Notes under the pieces: generated by a model | Database searches by the model: none | What the model was told of the DNA's origin: nothing | Seen by the model: only the letters and a program-made list of their open reading frames with translations | Translations under genes and position numbers: made by a program | Source of the DNA: Corythoichthys intestinalis | Taxonomy: Eukaryota; Chordata; Actinopteri; Syngnathiformes; Syngnathidae | DNA: 64,000 nt | Reading direction: 5' to 3' | Assembly (NCBI RefSeq): GCF_030265065.1 | Contig: NC_080416.1 | Coordinates: 5,269,501-5,333,500, forward strand | Part shown: in pieces, positions 39,540-51,300 of the stretch | Layout of the letters: the number at the start of each line of letters is the position of its first letter | Numbering within the stretch: position 1 is the first letter of the stretch

Positions 39540-41171
39540 CAGTACCTTGCAAAAGTATTCGGCCCCCTTGAACCTTGCAACCTTTCGCCACATTTCAGGC
39601 TTCAAACATAAAGATAGAAAATTTTGATTTTTTTTGTCAAGAATCAACAACAAGTGGGACACAATCGTGAAGTGGAACAACATTTATTGGATAATTTAAA
39701 CTTTTTTAACAAATAAAAAACTGAAAAGTGGGGCGTGCAATATTATTCGGCCCCCTTGCGTTAATACTTTGTAGCGCCACCTTTTGCTCCAATTACAGCT
39801 GCAAGTCGCTTGGGGTATGTTTCTATCAGTTTTGCACATCGAGAGACTGACATTCTTGCCCATTCTTCCTTGCAAAACAGCTCCAGCTCAGTGAGGTTGG
39901 ATGGAGAGTGTTTGTGAACAGCAATCTTCAGCTCTTTCCACAGATTCTTGATTGGATTCAGGTCTGGACTTTGACTTGGCCATTCTAACACCTGGATACG
40001 TTTATTTTTGAACCATTCCATTGTAGATTTGGCTTTATGTTTTGGATCATTGTCCTGTTGGAAGATAAATCTCCGTCCCAGTCTCAGGTCTTGTGCAGAT
40101 ACCAACAGGTTTTCTTCCAGAATGTTCCTGTATTTGGCTGCATCCATCTTCCCGTCAGTTTTAACCATCTTCCCTGTCCCTGCTGAAGAAAAGCAGGCCC
40201 AAACCATGATGCTGCCACCACCACGTTTGACAGTGGGGATGGTGTGTTCAGGGTGATGAGCTGTGTTGCTTTTACGCCAAACATATCGTTTTGCATTGTG
40301 GCCAAAAAGTTCAATTTTGGTTTCATCTGACCAGAGCACCTTCTTCCACATGTTTGGTGTGTCTCCCAGGTGGCTTGTGGCAAACTTTAAACCAGACTTT
40401 TTATGGATATCTTTGAAAAATGGCTTTCTTCTTGCCACTCTTCCATGAAGGCCAGATTTGTGCAGTGTACGACTGATTGTTGTCCTATGGACAAACTCTC
40501 CCACCTCAGCTGTAGATCTCTGCAGTTCATCCAGAGTGATCATGGGCCTCTTGGCTGCATCTCTGATCAGTTTTCTCCTTGTTTGAGAAGAAAGTTTGGA
40601 AGGACGGCCGGGTCTTGGTAGATTTGCAGTGGTCTGATGCTCCTTCCATTTCGATATGATGGCTTGCACAGTGCTCCTTGAGATGTTTAAAGCTTGGGAA
40701 ATCTTTTTGTATCCAAATCCGGCTTAAAACTTCTCCACGACAGTACCTCGGACCTGCCTGGTGTGTTCCTTGGTTTTCATAATGCTCTCTGCACTTTAAA
40801 CAGAACCCTGAGACTATCACAGAGCAGGTGCATTTATACGGAGACTTGATTACACACAGGTGGATTCTATTTATCATCATGGGTCATTTAGGACAACAAT
40901 GGATAATTCAGAGATCCTCACTGAACTTCTGTAGTGAGTTTGCTGCACTGAAAGTAAAGGGGCCGAATAATATTGCACGCCCCACTTTTCAGTTTTTTAT
41001 TTGTTAAAAAAGTTTAAATTATCCAATAAATGTTGTTCCACTTCACGATTGTGTCCCACTTGTTGTTGATTCTTGACAAAAAAATTAAATTTCATATCTT
41101 TACGTTTGAAGCCTGAAATGTGGCGAAAGGTTGCAAGATTCAAGGGGGCCGAATACTTTTGCAAGGCACTG
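39540..41171 (-). mobile_element. Full-length Tc1 element, copy A (inactivated)
   Basis: The terminal repeats CAGTACCTTGCAAAAGTATT and AATACTTTTGCAAGGCACTG are flanked by TA on each side. The element is 1632 bp, closely matching copy B at 61575-63202 throughout. It has inserted between an older Tc1 remnant on the left and a hAT MITE piece on the right. Confidence 0.93.
39761..40780 (-). pseudogene. Tc1 transposase, copy A, with early stop and lost catalytic Glu
   Basis: It is collinear with the intact 339-residue transposase of copy B. A TAA at 40726-40724 replaces a Lys codon (EKF-stop-AGFGY), leaving 302 residues from a downstream Met at 40669. The first two catalytic Asp residues are kept ([17 protein letters not shown]). 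The third, the Glu of PDLNPIENLW, is Lys (PDLNPIKNLW), so catalysis should be lost even if translation restarted. Confidence 0.92.
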
Positions 41172-41173
41172 TA

Positions 41174-41657
41174 CATGGCTGAATCCAGCTGCTCCCTGTT
41201 AAGACCAACATGAGGTAAGTTTTTTTATGCTTTCGTAATTTAGTGTGAAGGAATATTTAGCCGTTTTTTTTGTAGGAATGTGTGATTGAACGATTTGTTT
41301 ATAGCATTTTTTAAAAAAATGTTAACATTTTATAGCATTTAAGCTAACACACTTTTGCTATGCAAGTTAACATTTGTTTAGCAATTGTTTGTTTGTTGTA
41401 CTTAGATCCTCATTTTTTATACCGTTTGAGGCTAAGCTCGTGTATTTTTTTTTTTTTAATGAATGTGCAATTCTGCATAGTTTGAAAAAAAAAAAAAAAA
41501 ACACTGTGGAATTTTATTTTGTATTTGCATTTATTTCTCTTTTGAAAGTGCAATCTTAGCAAGCCTTTGTTTTACATCTTCTAAAATGTATTCTGCAGCG
41601 CATTAAATGTTCCTAATCCGATTATTCGAACTAACTAGTTGATAGATTAATCGACTA
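41174..41657 (+). mobile_element. hAT MITE (GCTGCAACGATTAATCGA family), right part
   Basis: It corresponds to the part of the 7436-8096 copy from CATGGCTGAxTCCAGCTGCT to the right terminal repeat (AACTAGTTGATAGATTAATCG). The left half is absent at the Tc1 junction. Confidence 0.75.
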
Positions 41658-41792
41658 CATAGACTTCATAATGATTGACGGCTCAGATTCCACCTTCACT
41701 GCGCAACGCCTTTAAGTTGGGGTCGCCCCACAGTCCGCTTCAGTTATTCGCAGTCGGTCGCAGAGTCAACACAAGCGGTGATCCAACGCCTG

Positions 41793-43360
41793 TGGCCTAT
41801 ACTACGAACGGAGTTCAACCTCTCCAGAAGTAATCCAGTTTACCAGCAGGTAACCGGAGTTGACAAAACCTGGTTGTCTAGTTTGTGGTTAATCGGTGCT
41901 ACGACGCTGATTATGAGGTTGATTAGTCGAACCTGTGTCAACCCAGTCAGTTACTGCGCGTTCACATAAAAGGGGGCGGAGACCAGAGTCAAACGCTACT
42001 TGTGACGATGGCACGGGCAACTTACTTCACGGAGGAGGAATGCGCGATGATCATGCGGCGTTATGAGGAATTAAAATCCACCCTCACCGCGAAATCTAAC
42101 ACCGCTTCGGAGAGTAGAGCGCGACGGGTCTGTTGACAGCAAATTTACAGATCGTGTGATTTGTGAATGCGTCATTATGCCAGTTTACTTATGTCCATGC
42201 AAAGAAATAAAGCCTGCTGTCAGGACAATAAAATAAGATTTGGTACGTTAACAGTGAGACATAATTTATTGCGCATCACCACATGCAGTAGGATGATTGT
42301 ATGTTTAGTCCCATTGACTGGATGAATACGTATGTCCTTTTTTTTTTAAAGTTTGGGCCTAAAAAATCCAGCCCGACCCGAGCCCGATCAATTAACTTGA
42401 TTTGCAGGCCCGAGAACGCCCCCCCCCCCCCCAAAAAAAAATTATGTTATATTTGTGAGGACTCAGGAAAAGAAGGAAATGCGGGGATGCCATGCGTTGT
42501 TGCGTATATTAAAGCCCGTCTTTTGTAACGAATTTTCACAGTTAAACAAGACTGTAAGATGCATATTCAATAAACATTTATATCTTTTATATTTGCGCGT
42601 CTGTCCTATCAGTGGATTTCGAGTTGGCAGAAAAAAACGCAAGTTTTGTCAATGTTTAAATAGTTTACATATTTCTATGTTTATTATAAATGCATTTACA
42701 CAACGAAATAACGCTGGAAAAGTTTGTTAAATATATTTCTTGTATGAAAGCAAAAGCTCCGCATTCGTTTACATTCAGCGATTTCAACAATCAATTTGAA
42801 GCGTTTCTATACCCCACTCCGAATCGCACGGCATACAGTGTTCTTACGCAGATATTCAGCATCACGGATCGTCCCTGGCAAAAGAGCATACGGTTGTAAG
42901 GGCCTGACTTCGGCGGGTTACATGAGTGACGTCCGCCTCGATCAGTTGGCACAGGTAAAGAATTCCCTCAGCTAAAAATCTATATCTTTCATGGAGAACA
43001 TCTTACGGGTACGCCAGCGGATTCTGGCAGTCTCCAAAAACCCGTGCCCTCCGAAGAGAGCCCCTCACGATCCGCGCGCCAATGTCGTATGGCTCGTCCA
43101 GATACGCTGTTATTGTCAGGAGGACACGTCCGCGGAGGAGTGCTAAATGAATGAATGAATGAATCATTTGAATTCTGGTGTTGAGCAAGATCGAACTCTG
43201 AGACGACCAGGTTTGGCGTGTGTTGCCATGGCAACACTTCTCGGTTCCAACATATCCACGTTTCGTAGTCTCACTTAGCTGCGGACTTAGGTCGCACGTG
43301 ATGAAGTTACTCTCGAAGTTACCCTGCTAAGCCAGAAAACCGGCTTCGTAGTATAGGCCA
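41793..43360 (+). mobile_element. PIF/Harbinger-type element, partly deleted
   Basis: The inverted ends TGGCCTATACTACGAA and TTCGTAGTATAGGCCA are perfect over 16 bases, with a 3-base duplication CTG on each side (41790-41792 and 43361-43363). A 42-residue frame at 42008-42136 (MARATYFTEEECAMIMRRYE...TAKSNTAS) is the start of the Myb/SANT-like partner protein of Harbinger elements. Minus-strand pieces near 42990-43240 probably derive from the transposase. Neither gene is complete. Confidence 0.75.
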
Positions 43361-43429
43361 CTGATTTAGGATTGAAAAAGTACAACAGCTGTACCGCATA
43401 CAAAAAGGAAGGATCGTTGCAGGAGTGAT

Positions 43430-44848
43430 TTATTCGAGGATTCAAGGTAACATGTTTTTTGTACTATGCATGCATTTTGAAACGTGAAAGAAATCAATGG
43501 GAGAAATTAACCACTACGGACTAGCAGCACTCTTCAACATATTTATGTAAAGTAAATGCAAACTGCCCTGTTTTTGGCTTTTAACCAAGAATCAAAACTT
43601 TCTTACGTCCATATCTATAAAGAATTAGGGGATTTAAGCTTTTATTCACAAGAATTTTCAACGGAAAAAGCTTTTTTGTTAACATATGGGGGCTGCTAAT
43701 TTCCTAACAGACTAGCCTCATAATTTGCAATATTTACGTAAAATAAATGCTACCTGCACGTTTTTTTTTTTTTTATTTTAACAAAGAATCAAGACTGTTT
43801 TACGTCCACATTGATAAAGAATTCAGGGATTTAAGTGTTTATTCACAAGAATTTTCAACAGAAAAAGCCATTGTGGCAGCCCCCTGATCACAAGAAAGAG
43901 CAAAGAGACTAGCATTCTTTGACACAGTTACAGATATGCTATCTGCAAGGTTTTTTTGCTTTTAACCAAGAATCGAGACAGTTTTACGTCCATATCTACA
44001 AAGAATTCAAGGATTTAAGCATTTATTCACAAGAATTTTCCCCGGGGTAAACTTTTTACATACGGCGGCCGCCTCATTGAGTAACAGATTAGCATCATAC
44101 TTCGATATATTTACGTAAAATAAATGCTAACTGCCCATTTGTTTCGTTTTTAAACAAGCGACTGCTTTGCGTCCATATCTATAAGGAATTCAGAGATTTA
44201 AGCATTTTAGGGCTGCAGCAATCAAATATTTTAGTAGTGGATTAATCGATGGACCAGTTAATTTGAATAATTGAGTAATCGGATAAGGAACATATAAAAT
44301 ACCTGAGCCTCAAACGGTATAAACATTTTTTTAAAATGAGGCTTTATGTACAACAAAAGAACAATTGGCTAACTTACATTGAAAAAGTCCGCTAGCTTAA
44401 TTGCTATAAAATGCTAACGTTTTTACTTTACAATGCTCTTAACAAATGGTTCAGACACATATTCCCACAGAAAACAGCTAGATATACCTATAAACTAAAT
44501 TAAGAATGCATTAAAAAACATTAGCTCAAACAAACACTTAGCTTACGTTGGTCTTAACAGGGAGCAGTTGGATTCAGCCATGTGAAGAGGCAGACCAGAA
44601 GGCAGTATATCCACCCTCATCAATAAAACTAAATGCAAACTTTCAAAATAAACCATTACAACCCCACTTTAATTAAACGAATACTCGAAGCAACAAAATT
44701 TAATTCGAATATTTTTTTGTAATCGAATACTCGAGTTAATCGATTATTCGTTGCAGCACTAAAGCATTTATTCACAAGAATTTTCATCGTAAAAAGCTAT
44801 CTGTCTCTGTTTCCACTCGGTCAGCTTTGACGGAGATAGGCCCCCTAT
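43430..44848 (+). repeat. Degenerate tandem array of a 130-150-base unit
   Basis: At least five units between 43430 and 44848. Each shows ACCAAGAATCxAxACTxTTTTACGTCCA, TATAAAGAATTCAGGGATTT, AAGCxTTTATTCACAAGAAT, and a GTAAAxTAAATGCTAACTGC piece. A MITE (44218-44761) interrupts the fifth unit. The same unit occurs reversed at 21425-21880 and once at 56310-56400. Confidence 0.75.
44218..44761 (-). mobile_element. hAT MITE (GCTGCAACGATTAATCGA family) inserted in the tandem array
   Basis: The ends are TAGGGCTGCAGCAATC and ATTCGTTGCAGCACTA. AAGCATTT is duplicated exactly at 44210-44217 and 44762-44769. The uninterrupted site is visible in the neighbouring units of the array. Confidence 0.88.
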
Positions 44849-46157
44849 AGACCCTACTCACTTACGTCACAAAATGACGTGTCGCTGTATCCGGCCGCCA
44901 TATTGTCCGTATTTTTTAGACCTATTCTCATTGTTTTCAATTAGTCGTGCAAGTTATAGTGCAATTCATGGAAGCCCCGGTGCTTTCAGACGCTGTAAAC
45001 TCATTGGATGCGTTGCATAAAAGGCGTTATGCGGAAAAGCTTCAGTCTATCCATTCGCCAGATCCATATTTGATGCCTAAATGGATATTTTTCCACCCGC
45101 TATCTTCGCCCTCTCTGCCTGACCCTGATATTTACAACTATCTTGTCCACACAAAATCAGCCTATTCTCACGAAACTTTGAAAAACATTAAGAGCAGCAC
45201 TCGAAGCAACATTACCCTGTGTGATTTCTAAAATGGCGACAAAAAAAAAAGTTGGATAGGTGGATATTGGACTATTTCTTCAATAAAACACGCAACAACT
45301 GTGTCTGCCTCATTTGCGAAGAGACAGTTGCCGTTTTCAAAGAGTTCGATGTGACGCGATAATAACAAGACACGCTGACATGTACGACATTACAGGAAAG
45401 ATACGCAGCGAGAAATTATAGCAACGTGAAGCTAGCACAGCAGCAGTATTTTGCAAGAGCCCGAGTGTCGAAAGAGAACGCCACCAAGACGAGACTGTTG
45501 AAATTATGTATTAAAAAAATAATAAAGCAAATGTGACACACAGAAGGGCTTGCTAAAATTTGTTTAAATATATTGTTCTATGTAAATCAGCCCAGGTAGC
45601 CCCCCGCATTTTTACCACACCAAATCAGGCCCCCTTTGTTTGGACACCCCTGTTTAACCGATGATCCGTAGACGAGGCCAGCTTCTTTCACTTGTTACCA
45701 GCTAAATATTATTCAAAAAATAAAGATGGTGGAACAAATAAGCATCTTGAATTTGAAACTGTATGTTGTCGGCGATTAGCCTAGCAATGATCTTAATTGT
45801 GGTTGTCAGCCCAAAACCCTCTAAATATAGATTAAATGCATTTTACCAGATATAAAATGACTACTACATAATCTGTGGTAGTCGTTTGGAGCCCAGTTTT
45901 CTCGTCGAATTGCAGCAGTCCATCTCGCTCTCCTCTCCGGGTCTCTCGGAATACGGTAAAACTTCAAATCTCTCCGTCTATCTTCTGTTTTTGCAACCGA
46001 CCGCCACACACGCCTTCACCATTTTGATTATTAATGTTAACGAGCAGAAAAACACGCCATAATAGGAGGAATTTACGAAGCGGTAATGCGTTAACATGAC
46101 GAGTAGACGGACAACATGGCGCGGGGGCGTGGCTGTGACATCACGTGAGTAGGGTCT
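44849..46157 (+). mobile_element. THAP-bearing DNA transposon remnant, copy 2 (ISL2EU-like)
   Basis: The ends AGACCCTACTCACTTACGTC and CACGTGAGTAGGGTCT are flanked by AT. It sits within the array just described; the related unit at 21425 shows the unfilled site, supporting a 2-base AT duplication. The plus-strand frame at 44968-45231 is the YqaJ-associated N-terminal block. The minus-strand THAP finger (46009-45821: FYRIPRDPERRARW, AAIRRENWAPND) is shifted out of frame near its first Cys. The ZBED fragment is present as in copy 1. Confidence 0.75.
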
Positions 46158-47020
46158 ATAAACCTGCCCCGGGCCCCATGTCCCGTCAATATATTATGAA
46201 GTGTATGGGTGAGCCTACAAAGTCACGTTGAATTGTGCGAAACTCTTTTTGCGCCTTGAGGGAGGTCAGCAGTTTCTGTGGCCTTTCCAGGGCATCTGTA
46301 ATGTGACAACCCGTGACGAGAAAAGCGTTTTGTCCACGATGAGCCGCGTCCTAACGCCTTGAACGGAAAGTAAAAGTTGAAGGTAGGAGACGCGCAAACT
46401 TTGTTGGGCAAGCAAAAGAGCTTAGAAATCAACAGTGAGGCTTTTTAAACTCAAATTTGCAATAAAACAGCTTAACAAAATGCTGTTATGTGTTCACAAA
46501 TGTATTGATGAGAATTGGTTGTTGCGCTAACGTCTGCTGGTGGTTGATGAGCGCACGACAGTGAGCAGTTTTGTCATTGGTCAGCCGTTTATTGGTCCGT
46601 TTTAATCATACAAGTGCAATCAACAACATGGTCCCGTTTTGATACAAATAGGCTCTGATAAAGTTTTTATTTGAAGCAGTTTTAAAGATCCGTGTAGTAT
46701 TTTGGAAGGTGAGGCAAAAAAGTGAATCGTTGCTATTGAACTGCTTGTTATGAAGGAAGCGGAAATTGTAGATCATGACAGATTTCAACCAAAGTCAACT
46801 GATACAAATAAGAAAAATAATCTAAAATATATCAAATACAGCCAAAAGACCCTGATGGAACAAATGAACAACAAATCTTTTCACACCCAAAGTATTAATA
46901 AACTGCTTGCACGAGGACATCGCGCTCGTCTTCCGAACCTGCAGGAAGAAGAACATAGCTGATATTGGATTCACTTTCAAAGAAGAACGTACAGCGTGGG
47001 TTTAACTCACCGTGTGACGA
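46158..47020. repeat. 3' flank of the MHC class I module
   Basis: Bases 46190-46740 match 50780-51300 and, shortened, 56160-56310. Shared sequence includes CGTGACGAGAAAAGCGT, ACGCCTTGAACGGAAAGTAA and TCAGTGAGCAGTTTxGTCAT-like stretches. The rest, up to the MHC stop codon, should be its 3' UTR. No other gene is seen. Confidence 0.6.
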
Positions 47021-47024
47021 CGTC

Positions 47025-49325
47025 TCACTCGGGAGCGGGCTCGGCTAAAGGGGTCTCGGCAGTCGGATAAGTAGTCTCGGAAGCGCGCTCGGATGAAGTA
47101 GACTCGGAATCTGCTTGGACGGCTGCCAGAAGGCGATCCAAACATTTAGTTGACATCAAACCTCCACCTTTGGCTTTGTTTAACTCCAAGGAAAACATTT
47201 TACTTACAAGCTGGAGCGTATTTGGCTGCAAACAAAATAGACGATTAAAGTTGCAGTCACCAAGGGCGAAAAAGTTGCCGAAAGAGCGAACGTCCCTCAC
47301 CTTTTCTGCATTTGACGACGAGGACGACGATCGCGACGACCAGAGCCAGGAGCGCCAACGGGACGGCGACGGCCACCGCCGTCTTCCTCTGTTCTTCCGC
47401 TTCACAAAGCAATAAAAGTCAAGTGATAAAACAGGGGTGTCCAAACTTGCGATCCTGGAATCCTGTCGCTCACCTCGTATGCGCTCGTTGCTCAGGACGT
47501 TGGCGGGATCCAGCGGGATGACAACGTCCTCCGGGACGCCGGCCAGCTGGAAGACGCACTCGTACTTGGCGTCGGGGTCCACCGCTTTGAGGTCGGCGGT
47601 GGTCTGGAAGGTCCCGTCGTGGTTGGGGAGGGTCTCGCCCATCTCCACGTCCTCAAAGAGCTCTTCGCCGTCCTTCTTCCAAAACAGGGCGGCCTCCCTG
47701 GGGTAGAAACCCGTGGCGTGGCAGGTCACCGGCGACCGCGACGTCTTCTGCAGCAGGGAGATCCGCGGAAGCTCTGACACACGCGTGAGAAAGTACAACA
47801 GAGTATGATGAGAATATGGAGAGGAGAAAGAATGAGTGAAATGTCAAAAAAGTGTGGGAGGAAAACTGAAGATGTGATGTGAAAGGGCCATGAATGATAA
47901 AAATATGGGAGATAAAAGATGAAAGAATGAAATCCAGAGATTATGTGTGACAGGACAGGAAAGGGAGAAAAGATGATTACAAGGAAACAATGTGTAAGAA
48001 AAATAATAGGGAATGTATGAAAGCGTGAGACAAAATAGGGAGAGAATCTTTTAGGAGAAAAGATGGCAATATTTCAAAGAGAAATGGGGATGAGAGAGAA
48101 GACCGAGAGGACGAAAAATGGAAAATGTGTGTGGAGATGAAAGAATGTATGAAAGGACAAAAGATGGAAAGAAATGGAGAATGTGTAAGAGAGAAAAGGA
48201 GAACAGGCTGTCCTGGCAGTCATTTTCTTGCAGGGGGAGGTGGTGTGCTAAGATTGTACCTGTTCTCATGAGGAAGTCCCTCCCAAAGCTCACGTACTTC
48301 TTCAAGTAAGAAGGGCATTCCTCAGTGTAGTAATAATTCAAGTATTGATTATAGCTGTCATCTTGGTCCCACTTGTGTTTGGTGACGACAGCTTGCGGCT
48401 TGACCGCGATCCACCTCAGTCCCTTCAAATCAAACGATATAAAGTCTTCTCCGTCGTAAGCGTAGTGTTCCCAACCGTCCACCTCGCCGGTCTCATCGTC
48501 CCATTCGCAGGCATACATCCGCTGGAACATGTGAACACCTGAGAGAAAGGCACGTGACGGCGTGCCCAGAGATAAGCCAACGTCTGCTGAAAAAGGCGAC
48601 CGGCGCATGAAATGTCTTGAAATGCTCCAAAGTTGGACGGCGACAAACCTCCAGTTTGGTTGAAGCGCTCTTTAGCGGTTTCGATGTCGACTTCGTAGAG
48701 CTGCTGTGCACCAATACTGATCTGTGTCTGTGTCTCCCAGTACCGCGGCTCCTCGGCTGTGATTTTGTTCATCCAGTCCTGTTTAGGTCTATATTTCCCG
48801 CTCTTGCTGTCGTAGTGGGTAATCTGAAGGCCGTCAACATAACCGACACTCATGTACTCTGGGAAATTTGGAATTTGTGATGACCCTGTGTGGATATACT
48901 TGAGCGTGTGGATCACTGAAAGAAAAAAAACATTTGTTTATTTGATGTCCTAAAAAAAAGCCATATCCTATTCTTCTTTGAAATGAGATGCCCACGCTTG
49001 ATAAGTTACTTTTCATGAAGGAAACCAATATTATTAGTTTTTTTACTTAAATATTTGGAGATCTGCTTGCAGATAAACTTTTCACACGATTCGACATCAT
49101 TCATTTCTTTTGACGACTTTCCTTTTTCAATCTTTGCCGAATGACCTTTGCCTTATTAGGCTCGTCAAATTATTCTTCCGTGTTATATCATGAGGTCAAG
49201 TTTGGAGCGAGCTTTGCTGAGGCAAAGTGCGTCACAATACGATCAATTTGAAAATACTGGAACTTACCAGGATGGACGCTTTGGATTTGCGCAACCACCA
49301 GCAACAACGCTGCCAAATCTCTCAT
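47025..49325 (-). CDS. MHC class I heavy chain, classical-type teleost U lineage
   Basis: The product presents peptides at the cell surface with beta-2-microglobulin. Seven exons on the minus strand join in frame: 49325-49268 (signal peptide, MRDLAALLLVVAQIQS), 48915-48649 (alpha1), 48538-48260 (alpha2), 47773-47474 (alpha3), 47399-47301 (membrane, PLALLALVVAIVVLVV), 47225-47208 and 47122-47025 (cytoplasmic), 372 residues. Peptide-end anchors are kept: Tyr in LKYIHTG, Tyr in PRYWE, Arg before FNQTGG (the non-mammalian Arg84), Thr-Lys-Trp in TKHKW, and Tyr in NYYYTEEC and LKKYV. Disulphide cysteines are present in alpha2 (YACEW, EECPS) and alpha3 (VTCHATGFYP, YECVF). The alpha1 N-glycosylation site NQT is present. 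The cytoplasmic tail is Ser/Glu-rich. The frame is undisturbed, so the gene looks functional. An upstream in-frame Met (49379) gives an implausible leader. Confidence 0.94.
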
Positions 49326-49399
49326 CTTTAGTATTTTTTGTTCCTCTACAGTCGTAGGTCGACCCTCGAATGACAGCAAAAGACTGACGCCCTCACCTG

Positions 49400-49445
49400 A
49401 GTTTAGTTGGGCTGTGACGTCAATTGACTTTCATTTTCGACAAGT
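49400..49445 (-). promoter_or_regulatory. MHC class I promoter: ISRE plus CRE/X2 box
   Basis: In gene orientation, GAAAATGAAAGT (49438-49427) fits the ISRE core GAAANNGAAA. TGACGTCA (49422-49415) follows, a perfect CRE that can serve as the X2 box of the SXY module used by NLRC5/RFX. A CCAAC lies a few bases further, at best a weak Y box. It is 90-115 bases upstream of the ATG. Confidence 0.65.
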
Positions 49446-49499
49446 GCGCCTTTCTGCGAAATCACGTGATCACTCGTGGGTGGAGACAAAACTCGTCAA

Positions 49500-50790
49500 A
49501 TCACATTAGCGGTGTTATCCCAAGGAAAACTGAACAACTTTTGATTGTGGTCTTCAAGTCGTGCTTTTGTACTCACTGGCTGCCATTGACAAAATAGTTG
49601 CCCGGAAATATTGAATGTAAATGCCCCCAAATGAAATCATTCACTGCCGTTGAAGGTGATAGAAGTCCAATCCGTTCGAACAAGCAGGTGTTGGCAACAC
49701 CAAAAAGATAACAGGAATTGTCCCCAAAAAATTTAGTGGCCTGAAAATGCCCCAAAATCTGGCAAATTGAATCAGAATGGCTTTTACTGTCATTTGGACG
49801 TCTATCACCGTCAGTGGCAGTGAAGGATTGTTTTCAAAAACACAGTAATAATTCTTGTATCCACTGTGTTTTTTTTAACACTTTAAAAAAACAAAAACAA
49901 CAACAAAATACTAATTCTGGGTGTAATTTCACTTTTGGCCACTTGATAATGCTAAAGTACTTTTATTTGGACGATTTCCACCGAACAGAATGTTAAAATT
50001 TCTCTGGAATTCTGCTGTCGACGCTTACAATTTTAGATTCATTTCATAAGAATGCAATTTTGAGCATGATTATAAATGGATTTTTCCAGATGACTACAAA
50101 AAAAATCATGACGGTTCACCAATGTTTTGTGGAACACTAGAAGGGATCGTTACACTTTATAATATTTTAGTGCTTTCCATGACTTTGCTCAATGTGTATC
50201 TTTTTTTAAGGTGTATTCAAAATTTTACAGGAGTGGACTATAATCTTTTTAGCAATGGAAATGAGAATAATGTTATACAATTCATTATTAATTTTCATGT
50301 AATGTAGTGCAAAAAGCGTTTACATTTGAATGAAAATGACTAAGAAAGTTTTGGATGAACCTCAACTCAATGTAGTCCATAATACATTTTTTGGGGTGAA
50401 TAACATTGCGAGCGATTGAAAAACAACAAACAACCGCGGGAATATGATTCCGTATAAAAAGTTGCATCGGTGACCTGTTTTTGGTGCCTTCCGTCCAATT
50501 GTAAATTTTGACGTCAATGGAGTCTTGCATGACTTTGACAAATGAGAGCAGTAAAATTTTGTCAGTCTTGTGTGTATCATTTTCTTCTGTTGTTTTTCCA
50601 AAAAGAAAAGGAGAAAGTCATTTGTTGGATTAAAAGGAACAAAAATAAATGTTATGAGGCGGAATTCTTGGAGGAGGATTTTCCAAATGTGTGTTTGTAA
50701 CCTGAAAGAAATGACTTTCTTTACTTCAATGGCATTTGTACGTACAGTAAATGGACAGATATGGCTTGAGTTGAGCCTGGAAAGTCAAGT
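49500..50790. repeat. 5' flank of the MHC class I module
   Basis: Shared with 54350-56170 (two head-to-tail partial copies) and 36250-37330. It contains two short GACGTCCA-type repeats at its start. It has no supported coding frame. Confidence 0.65.
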
Positions 50791-51300
50791 TGAATTGTGT
50801 CGAACTGCCGTCTGGTCTTCACAGTCCGTTTGCGCCTTAAGGGAGCTCAGCAGTTTCTGCGTCCTTTCAAGGGCATCTATAATTTGACCACCCGTGACGA
50901 GAAAAGCGTGTAGTTGACGATGAGCAGCGTCTTAACGCCTTGAACGGAAAGTAAAAGTTGAAGGTGGGAGACGCGCAACCTTTGATGAGCAAGCAGAAGA
51001 GCTTAGGAATCAACAGTGTGGCTTTTCAAACTACAATCCGCAATAAAATGGCTGCCCTGTCTGTATGAGCAAATATACTGATGAGAATTGGTTGTTGCGC
51101 AGATGCATTGATGGCGCCTCTGCTAATGGCTGATGAGGAATTCATGACAGTGAGCAGTTTGGTCATTGGTCACCCATTTATTGGTTCATTTTGATCAAAC
51201 AAGTGCAATTAACAACATTGACTCGTTTAGATACAAATATGCTCTGATAGAGTTCTTAATTGGAGCAGTTTTAAAGACCCGTGTAGTATTTTTAGATAGA
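50780..51300. repeat. 3' flank of a second MHC class I module
   Basis: Matches 46190-46740 (AGTTGAATTGTGxxxAACTxC, AGCAGTTTCTGxGxCCTTTC, TGAACGGAAAGTAAAAGTTG, AAGAGCTTAGxAATCAACAG). It abuts the 5' flank of the first module, giving a head-to-tail tandem order. Confidence 0.7.

Noticed and set aside
49323-49379. Longer leader for MHC class I starting at 49379
   Set aside because: It would put a charged segment (EGRPTTVEEQKILK) before the signal peptide; the Met at 49325 gives a normal leader.
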